Shown piece by piece: positions 6,615 to 11,330 of a DNA stretch of 11,330 nt. The position numbers were made by a program, and so were the translations under genes. The stretch is from Anaerolineales bacterium. GTDB lineage: Bacteria > Chloroflexota > Anaerolineae > 4572-78 > NAK82. Below the pieces are notes generated by a model. It worked only from the letters and a program-made list of their open reading frames with translations, ran no database searches and was not told where the DNA came from. Location of the stretch: NCBI GenBank assembly GCA_024643945.1, contig JAHELX010000142.1, positions 1 to 11,330 of the forward strand, in the 5' to 3' direction. Each line of letters opens with the position of its first letter. Position 1 is the first letter of the stretch.

Positions 6615-6678
6615 CCGGGCGGGCTCAAAAGCCCACCCCACGACTTTTCAGACAGCTTCTTAGAAAGGAAGGAGAACC

Positions 6679-8022
6679 ATGCAAACCATATATAAGACTG
6701 GCCTATGGATTTCAATCCTCGTTCTGGCCATCAGTGTGGTGAGCTGCCAGGCCCAGCCCGCAACAACGGAGGTCCCAACTCAACAACCTGCTGCCCAGCC
6801 CGCCGCGAGTCCTGTAACCATCCACGTCATAACCATGGATCAGGCGGCCATGTCCACCTCCCAATTTGACGAGGTGGCCAAGGAATTTGAGGCGGCTAAT
6901 CCCGACATCAAGGTCGAAATGGCCTACGTCCCTTACGAGCAGGTGCATGACAAGATCGTCACCGGCATGGCTGCCAGCCCGCCCGCCTACGACGTGATCA
7001 TGGTGGACGTCATCTGGTATGACGAATTTGTCAAAGCTGGCTATCTGGCGGACGTCACCGACAGGGTCACGCCCGACGAGCGCCAGAACATCTTCCCCAC
7101 GGCCTGGAACGTCGTTACCCGTAACGGCAAGGCGTACGGCATGCCCTGGCTGCTGGACACCAAGTACCTTTATTACAATACGGATCTCTTGAAACAGGCT
7201 GGCTTTGATAATCCGCCGGCGACATGGGAGGAGTTGCTCACCCAGGCTAAAGCCATCAAGGACAAAGGTCTGGTCGAGTATCCGATCGTCTGGTCCTGGG
7301 CCCAGGCGGAAGCTTCGATCTGCGACTTCACCGCTCTGTTGTACGGAAACGGCGGTAAATTCCTGGACGACAGCGGCAAACCTGTCTTCAACGACGCTAA
7401 GGGCGTTGAGGTTCTGGCATGGATGAAAAAGACCATCGATGATGGCCTGAGCAATCCGGCCTCGCCATCCGACCTGGAGAATAATGTCCTCGACGTTATG
7501 GATGAGGGCAAAGCCGCTTTCTCCTTGAACTGGCTCTTCGCGTACGACACCTCGAACTTTGCTGCGGATCAATCTCAGGTCATGGGCAAGGTCGGCATCA
7601 CGACTATCCCGGTGTTTCAGAGCGTAGCAGGGACGCTCAAGAGCGCCTCTGTGGATGGCTCGACCGGTTTCTCTATTACGGCCACCTCGCCGAACCCGGA
7701 CGCAGCCTGGAAATACCTGGAGTTCCTGACCAGTGAGCCTATCCAGATGAAGTATTCATCCAACATGTTGCCCGTCTGGTCGACCGCGTATCAGGGTGAT
7801 AACCTGACTAAGCTGGAAAGCGCCACAAAAGGTGGCGCAGTCACCGTGCCGATCTTCGAGGAGCAGTTTAAGTACGCTGTCCTCCGCCCCAATATCCCTT
7901 ACTACGCGGAAGGCTCGGTAGCACTCCAACTGGCTTTGCAACAGGCATTGACCGGCCAGAAGGCCCCGAAAGATGCGCTTGACGCCGCCGCCGCCAAGTG
8001 GGTTGAACTAGCCAGCAAATAG
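6679..8022 (+). CDS. Carbohydrate ABC transporter substrate-binding lipoprotein (family 1, MalE-like)
   Basis: This 447-residue protein begins with a lipoprotein signal peptide, hydrophobic from about residue 8 and cleaved before Cys23 (lipobox VVSC). A Thr/Gln/Pro/Ala linker (24-45) follows. The mature part begins VTIHVITM and shows features of family 1 solute-binding proteins (COG1653): FEAANPDIKVEM (70-81), YDVIMVDVIWYDEFVKAGYL (104-123), and GMPWLLDTKYLYYNTDLLKQ, a typical segment near residue 155. The C-terminal half has PDAAWKYLEFLTS, also typical. It would capture a sugar or oligosaccharide and deliver it to the permeases encoded next. The ligand cannot be read from the sequence. The ribosome binding site AAGGAAGGAG lies just before the ATG and immediately after a repeat block. 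It is the first and probably most abundant product of the importer operon. Confidence 0.93.
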   Translation: MQTIYKTGLWISILVLAISVVSCQAQPATTEVPTQQPAAQPAASPVTIHVITMDQAAMSTSQFDEVAKEFEAANPDIKVEMAYVPYEQVHDKIVTGMAASPPAYDVIMVDVIWYDEFVKAGYLADVTDRVTPDERQNIFPTAWNVVTRNGKAYGMPWLLDTKYLYYNTDLLKQAGFDNPPATWEELLTQAKAIKDKGLVEYPIVWSWAQAEASICDFTALLYGNGGKFLDDSGKPVFNDAKGVEVLAWMKKTIDDGLSNPASPSDLENNVLDVMDEGKAAFSLNWLFAYDTSNFAADQSQVMGKVGITTIPVFQSVAGTLKSASVDGSTGFSITATSPNPDAAWKYLEFLTSEPIQMKYSSNMLPVWSTAYQGDNLTKLESATKGGAVTVPIFEEQFKYAVLRPNIPYYAEGSVALQLALQQALTGQKAPKDALDAAAAKWVELASK

Positions 8023-8043
8023 TAGTATACTTACGGCTCTAAA

Positions 8044-8077
8044 GGTGGATTTGCCGCGGGTCCGCGGCAAATCCACC
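8044..8077 (+). repeat. Perfect 16-bp intercistronic hairpin
   Basis: GGTGGATTTGCCGCGG (8044-8059) and CCGCGGCAAATCCACC (8062-8077) are exact reverse complements around two bases. In RNA the innermost pairs would open to make a loop. It lies 21 bp after the binding-protein stop and 25 bp before the first permease. There is no T-run, so it is not a standard terminator. As with the REP hairpins between malE and malF, it could protect the upstream message and allow more binding protein than permease; that is inference. Confidence 0.75.
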
Positions 8078-8102
8078 CCCCTATCCCCGTCACTGGAAAC
8101 CT

Positions 8103-9029
8103 ATGCAAAAATCGTCGAGACTCCGGCATCTCGTCAAGCCTTCCTTGCGCCAGCAAGACGCTCGCGTTGCATGGCTGCTGTTGGCACCCAGTTTGATTAT
8201 TATTCTGGGGATCACTCTTCAGCCGATCCTGACAACCCTTTACTTGAGTTTCTTTGAAGTGTCTTCCGGAATCAACCTGCCCAGGACTTTTGTGGGATTA
8301 GGCAATTATTGGGAGATGCTCTCAGACCCGGTTTTCTGGGCAACCATCGGCCGGACGTTCTACTTTACCCTCGTTTCCGTGGGGCTAGAACTCGTCTTAG
8401 GACTGGCGGTCGCCCAGTTGATACATTCCCGTCCCCCGGGCTGGCAATTCTTGCGCCTCAGTCTGATCATTCCTTGGGCATTTCCGACTATTGTTAACGG
8501 TTCGATGTGGCGCTGGATCTATGACGCCGATTTCGGTGCACTGAACGGCTTGCTGATGCAATTGGGAGTGATTAAGCATCATGTCGTATGGTTGGTGAAA
8601 CCAGCCTTGGCCATGAACCTGGTGATCCTGGCGGATATCTGGCACGTATTCCCTTTTGTGGCCCTGATCCTGCAGGCGGCCCTGGCGACCCTGCCGCTCG
8701 AGCTGGAGGAAGCGGCCGCTGCGGACGGTGCCAACGCCTGGCAGCGTTTCTGGTATGTGCGGCTGCCGCTCTTGCGACCGGCGATCCTGGTGGCGCTCAT
8801 CGTCCGCACTGTGGACGCTTTCCGGGTCTTTGACATTGTCTACATCATCACCCGCGGTGGGCCAGCCTTTGGAACCATCACCATTACTTATCTGACTTAC
8901 CTGGAGACCTTCTCGTATGGCAAACTGGGGAGCGGTGCAGCCCTGTCTTTCTTGATCTCGATCTTCACCATAGCCATGGCGTTTGTGTATATCCACTTCC
9001 TTTATCGTCCTGCTGAGGAGAGCCAGTAA
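8103..9029 (+). CDS. Sugar ABC transporter permease, MalF/UgpA type
   Basis: This 308-residue inner-membrane protein has about six hydrophobic segments (roughly 22-50, 80-105, 115-135, 168-195, 222-248 and 275-300). The EAA loop that docks the ATPase is LELEEAAAADGANAWQRFW (199-217) followed by VRLPLLRP. Other family marks are the N-terminal AWLLLAPSLIIIL, the FVGLGNYWEML segment (63-73) typical of the first periplasmic loop, and YIITRGGPAFGT (247-258) near the end. It forms a heterodimer channel with the product of the next gene, which it overlaps by one base (TAATG). The start has only a weak upstream purine run (GGAAA). The import substrate is probably the same sugar as that of the preceding binding protein. 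Confidence 0.93.
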   Translation: MQKSSRLRHLVKPSLRQQDARVAWLLLAPSLIIILGITLQPILTTLYLSFFEVSSGINLPRTFVGLGNYWEMLSDPVFWATIGRTFYFTLVSVGLELVLGLAVAQLIHSRPPGWQFLRLSLIIPWAFPTIVNGSMWRWIYDADFGALNGLLMQLGVIKHHVVWLVKPALAMNLVILADIWHVFPFVALILQAALATLPLELEEAAAADGANAWQRFWYVRLPLLRPAILVALIVRTVDAFRVFDIVYIITRGGPAFGTITITYLTYLETFSYGKLGSGAALSFLISIFTIAMAFVYIHFLYRPAEESQ

Positions 9030-9886
9030 TGCGTTTTCGAAAGTTCTTGCGTAGCCTGGTATTATTTGCTCTCACCCTTCCGCTGATTGCATTTATTTAC
9101 TTTCCCATCCTCTGGTTGCTGAGTGCCAGCATATCCACGCGGTCCGAGCTCCTGGCCGTGCCCACGCACTGGGTCCCCCAGAATCCGACATTTAAGAACT
9201 ACCTGGACATTTTCTTTCCGAGCGCGTCTTCTTCTGAGATCTCCAGGACGATGGCGATCACGCTGGTAAATTCTTTCAAGGTGGCCTCAGCGGTCACGGT
9301 GATCTGCCTGGCGGTGGGAGCGCTGGCGGCTTATGCGCTGGTGCGCATCTCTTTTCGCCTCAACCAGACTGTTTTGCTGGGCATCCTGGGCACGCGCATG
9401 ATTCCAGAAATCTCGCTGGTCGTCCCTCTTTTCATCCTGGCCTCCCGTTTTCGACTGGTCGACAAGCCTATCGTTCTGATCATAACTTACCTGACCTTTT
9501 CCCTGCCCTTTGCGATCTGGCTCATGGCGGCTTTCTTTCAAACCATCCCGATTGAACTGGAAGAGGCGGCGCGCATTGACGGCTGCTCGCGCCTGGAAAT
9601 CCTCTTCCGGATCATTATGCCCATTTCTGCCCCCGGTCTGATCTCCACCGGGCTGTTCGTGTTCTTGCTGGCATGGGATGAATTCTTCTATGCCTTGATC
9701 TTTACCAACAGCCTGGCTGCCAAAACTGCGCCGGTGGCAATCTCTGAGTTTGTCGGCCGCTACGTGACGGATATCAACGCCATGATGGCAGGCGGCGTCC
9801 TGGTAGCCATCCCCCCTGTCTTGTTGGCACTCCTCTTCCAACGCTACATCTTGAGCGGCCTGACGGCCGGAGCCGTAAAAGGGTAA
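9029..9886 (+). CDS. Sugar ABC transporter permease, MalG/UgpE type
   Basis: This 285-residue membrane protein has about six transmembrane segments, beginning with one at about 10-33. The EAA loop is IELEEAARIDGCSRLEILFR (175-194), followed by IIMPISAPGL. The segments NPTFKNYLDIF (52-62) and NSFKVASAVTV (81-91), and the C-terminal FQRYILSGLTAGAVKG (270-285), are typical of MalG-like permeases. Translation is probably coupled to the preceding permease because the stop and start share one base. The next gene is convergent, so the operon ends here and no ATPase gene follows. A shared MsmX/UgpC-type ATPase encoded elsewhere would be needed for transport (inference). No clear terminator is seen after the stop. 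Confidence 0.93.
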   Translation: MRFRKFLRSLVLFALTLPLIAFIYFPILWLLSASISTRSELLAVPTHWVPQNPTFKNYLDIFFPSASSSEISRTMAITLVNSFKVASAVTVICLAVGALAAYALVRISFRLNQTVLLGILGTRMIPEISLVVPLFILASRFRLVDKPIVLIITYLTFSLPFAIWLMAAFFQTIPIELEEAARIDGCSRLEILFRIIMPISAPGLISTGLFVFLLAWDEFFYALIFTNSLAAKTAPVAISEFVGRYVTDINAMMAGGVLVAIPPVLLALLFQRYILSGLTAGAVKG

Positions 9887-9939
9887 GAGCGAAGCCTCAG
9901 TACAGTTATACCAGAAAGTCGCCTTTCATACCGCTCCGG

Positions 9940-10422
9940 TCAGCTCCGGGTAGTCATTTCTCCCTCCAAGCTGGCCCGAAGGCGTGCACACAGGGCTGCC
10001 ATCTCCTCCGGACCGCCTCGGGGAGCATCGGGCCAGTCATCGACATGCACGCCCCAGTATTCGCGTGGAGCGCCAGGGTAACGCGGCACGACGTGAATGT
10101 GCAGGTGGGGCACCAGGTCACCCAAGACGAAGGCATAGACGTGCTCGGCGCCCTCGCTGGCCTGCAGCGCCCGGCTGAGACGGGCCACCAGTAACCCCAG
10201 CGCCTGGGCCTCGACATCGCTCAAATCTGCCAGCCCCGGAGCGTGCCGCTTGGGCTCTGCCATCAGGTATCCGAGGTAAGCGGTAGTCTGCCCCTCACGA
10301 ATCTGGGCGTGCCCCGCGTAGACCCAATCATCTTCGTAGATGGCGCCCCCTGGTATCGTGAAGTCTCCTCGATGTTTGCGACAGACGAAGCAATCTACTG
10401 GCTGCTGATCGAACGAGCTCAT
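9940..10422 (-). CDS. HIT-family nucleotide hydrolase or transferase
   Basis: This 160-residue protein carries the histidine triad HLHIHVV (106-112; His106, His108, His110) followed by PRY, the signature of HIT enzymes that cleave nucleoside phosphoanhydrides or phosphoramidates through a covalent histidine-nucleotide. CFVC (11-14) supplies two cysteines of the kind that bind zinc in some family members. Helix residues 70-90 and AEHVYAFVLGDLVPHLH lead into the triad as in the family. The exact substrate (for example Ap4A or AMP-lysine-type adducts) cannot be told. The ATG has GGGAGGGG five bases upstream. The gene converges on the importer operon with 53 bp between them and shows no functional link to sugar uptake. 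Confidence 0.92.
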   Translation of the reverse strand: MSSFDQQPVDCFVCRKHRGDFTIPGGAIYEDDWVYAGHAQIREGQTTAYLGYLMAEPKRHAPGLADLSDVEAQALGLLVARLSRALQASEGAEHVYAFVLGDLVPHLHIHVVPRYPGAPREYWGVHVDDWPDAPRGGPEEMAALCARLRASLEGEMTTRS

Positions 10423-10540
10423 TGCTTCCCCTCCCAGGTACGTGTCTTACGCTACTATATCATGCCAGTTTCTGACGTTGACCAGTACAGTGCGAATTCG
10501 GGTGCATTTCAGTTTGGAGGCAAATTCTACAAGACAGAAT
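10423..10540. other. Short gap between TPR and HIT genes
   Basis: These 118 bp contain the HIT ribosome binding site (GGGAGGGG on the minus strand) and a minus-strand TATAGT near 10455-10460 that could be a -10 box, but without a good -35 box. Two GAATTC words occur (10495 region and 10539 region) with no clear larger structure. No terminator for the TPR gene is obvious. Confidence 0.4.
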
Positions 10541-11330
10541 TCACGATAACTCTTCCAGCAGTGCCTTGGCTTCTTTCAAGTCAGCGGTGTCAAACCCCTC
10601 GGTGAACCAGCCGTAAACCTCCGCGAGCAGCTTTCGGGCCTCTTCTCGTTTGCCGTGCGATCCTTGGGAGTGCCACAGGCGGCACAAACTCATCACCGCC
10701 CGCAATTCCCATGACTTGGCACTCTGTTGGCGAGCTACCTCGATGGCCTGGCGAAAACAAGCCTCAGCCTCAACCTCAGACTCAACCTCGCCCTGCCCCT
10801 GTACCGCCTGCACGGCACGACGCTTCGCTCGTAGCAACTCTCCCTTGAGACGGTGAACTTCCGCTTCGAAAAGGCGCTCCCCAGTGCGCTTCACTGTGGC
10901 CAGGGCCTCGTCCAAAGCGGTCAGTCCTTGCTCCACGTGGCCCGCTTTGCCACACACCTCGGCCAGCACGGCCAAGCCAAAGGGTGCCAACAACTCAGTC
11001 CCCGTGGCCTGTAGACCAGCGACGCCCTGGCGTATCTGGGCCATGCCCTCTTCGATTTGGCCTTGCTCAGCCAGTGCCCAGCCGCGGCAGACAAGCCCGC
11101 CTGAGACCCAATACGGAAGCCTATGCTCGGTTGAGAGACGAACGCCGGCCTCCGCCAGCGCCTGCGTCGTCTGCCAATCGCGGCGGAACATATGCAGTGT
11201 GGCGGCATACTGGTGGGCCAAAGCCAGGCTAAGAGGATGTGAGACATCCCGGGCCAGCGCCATGGCTTCTCGGCTTCGCGCCAGGGCTTGCTCCGGACAG
11301 CCCATGGCCCACCGCAGCCAGGACATAACG
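10541..11330 (-). CDS. C-terminal part of a TPR-repeat protein (5' end beyond window)
   Basis: The reading frame stops at 10541 and stays open to the right edge, so the gene is cut. The 261 residues counted from an internal Met at 11326 are helical repeats of TPR type: GCPEQALARSREAMALARD, then QTTQALAEAGVRLS, then WALAEQGQIEEGMAQIRQG, then AGHVEQGLTALDEALATVKR and YRLKGELL-like EVHRLKGELLRA. These resemble the tails of large regulators that join a cyclase or LuxR/SARP domain and an AAA-type ATPase to C-terminal TPRs. Those front parts are not in the window, so this is from family memory. A low-complexity insert (QAVQGQGEVESEVEAEA) interrupts one repeat. Base composition is GC-rich compared with the left half. 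Confidence 0.8.
   Translation of the reverse strand, partial: VMSWLRWAMGCPEQALARSREAMALARDVSHPLSLALAHQYAATLHMFRRDWQTTQALAEAGVRLSTEHRLPYWVSGGLVCRGWALAEQGQIEEGMAQIRQGVAGLQATGTELLAPFGLAVLAEVCGKAGHVEQGLTALDEALATVKRTGERLFEAEVHRLKGELLRAKRRAVQAVQGQGEVESEVEAEACFRQAIEVARQQSAKSWELRAVMSLCRLWHSQGSHGKREEARKLLAEVYGWFTEGFDTADLKEAKALLEELS

Larger units (their letters stand above)
6482..6656. repeat. MITE-like repeat block with imperfect inverted ends
   Basis: The left end CTGAAAAATAGCGTGG (6484-6499) matches the reverse complement of the right end CCACGACTTTTCAG (6638-6651) apart from a 2-base length difference. Between the ends are three copies of the hairpin core CAGCCTTTCCAGGCTG and GC-rich segments with GGCGGGCT (6522-6529 and 6618-6625) and AAAAGCCCA near 6552 and 6627. 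The block encodes no transposase, so if mobile it would depend on one elsewhere. It sits immediately upstream of the ribosome binding site of the importer binding-protein gene. Confidence 0.5.
6342..6678. other. Intergenic gap between ROK gene and ABC importer
   Basis: This 337-bp stretch has no full-size gene. From left to right it contains about 45 bp with no clear signal, a small hairpin (6389-6407), a very strong Shine-Dalgarno sequence with an 18-codon ORF (6420-6476), and a repeat block with imperfect inverted ends (about 6482-6656). I see no convincing promoter for the importer here. It may be read through from the ROK promoter or from an unrecognised site. Confidence 0.6.

Noticed and set aside
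6473..6715. Minus-strand frame with repeated PGQPGKAAPR units
   Set aside because: The repetition comes from the DNA hairpin repeats at 6499-6614. There is no ribosome binding site and no conserved domain.
6712..7572. 286-codon minus-strand frame opposite the importer binding protein
   Set aside because: It is antisense to a gene with a clear signal peptide and family motifs, and its product has no recognisable features.
8027..8034. ATACTTAC half-site after the binding-protein stop, matching the ROK operator half
   Set aside because: There is no inverted partner at the right spacing, and a single 8-mer match is easily chance.
8045..8257. Plus-strand 70-codon frame covering the intercistronic hairpin
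   Set aside because: It overlaps the permease gene in another frame, begins inside the palindrome and lacks a ribosome binding site.
1..11330. CRISPR array, tRNA, rRNA or transposase genes
   Set aside because: The only direct repeats are two-copy units without regular spacers, and no RNA gene or transposase motif was seen on either strand.

Overview
The window reads like a piece of a Chloroflexota chromosome (Anaerolineae- or Caldilineae-like). This is an inference from the mix of sugar-uptake lipoproteins with Thr/Pro/Gln/Ala-rich linkers, a ROK regulator, a YesM/YesN-type two-component pair, a large TPR protein and many intergenic hairpin repeats. No rRNA or tRNA is visible to fix the taxonomy. 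The left two-component block looks more AT-rich than the right end (HIT and TPR genes), judged by eye.

Layout. Positions 1-323 hold no credible gene but carry two 35-bp direct repeats and a perfect 34-bp inverted repeat. From 4574 down to 324, three minus-strand genes lie in one tight operon, transcribed in the order AraC-type response regulator (yesN-like), LytS/YesM-type sensor histidine kinase, and a YtfQ-like sugar-binding lipoprotein. Both gaps are 45 bp. No permease or ATPase gene accompanies this binding protein. Positions 4575-5147 form a divergent control region with a long hairpin, a strong plus-strand promoter (TTGACT-17-TATACT) and a palindromic operator lying across its -10 box.

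On the plus strand, 5148-6341 encodes a ROK-family repressor that lacks the usual cysteine zinc motif. After a 337-bp gap holding a mini-ORF and a MITE-like repeat block comes a carbohydrate ABC importer: binding lipoprotein (6679-8022), then two permeases (8103-9029 and 9029-9886). No ATPase gene is present. A 16-bp perfect hairpin separates the binding-protein gene from the permease genes. The right end has a minus-strand HIT-family hydrolase (9940-10422) and the C-terminal part of a TPR protein that runs off the window (10541 to the edge).

How the parts may work together. The left operon has the composition of a sugar-sensing module in which a membrane-anchored binding protein signals through a histidine kinase and an AraC-type regulator, as described for XylFII-LytS-YesN of clostridia. 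The right operon is a sugar importer probably controlled by its own ROK repressor and, speculatively, also by the divergent two-component system. The most noteworthy points are this sensor operon without transporter parts, the ROK operator, the ROK protein without zinc ligands, and the dense set of perfect hairpins in nearly every large gap.
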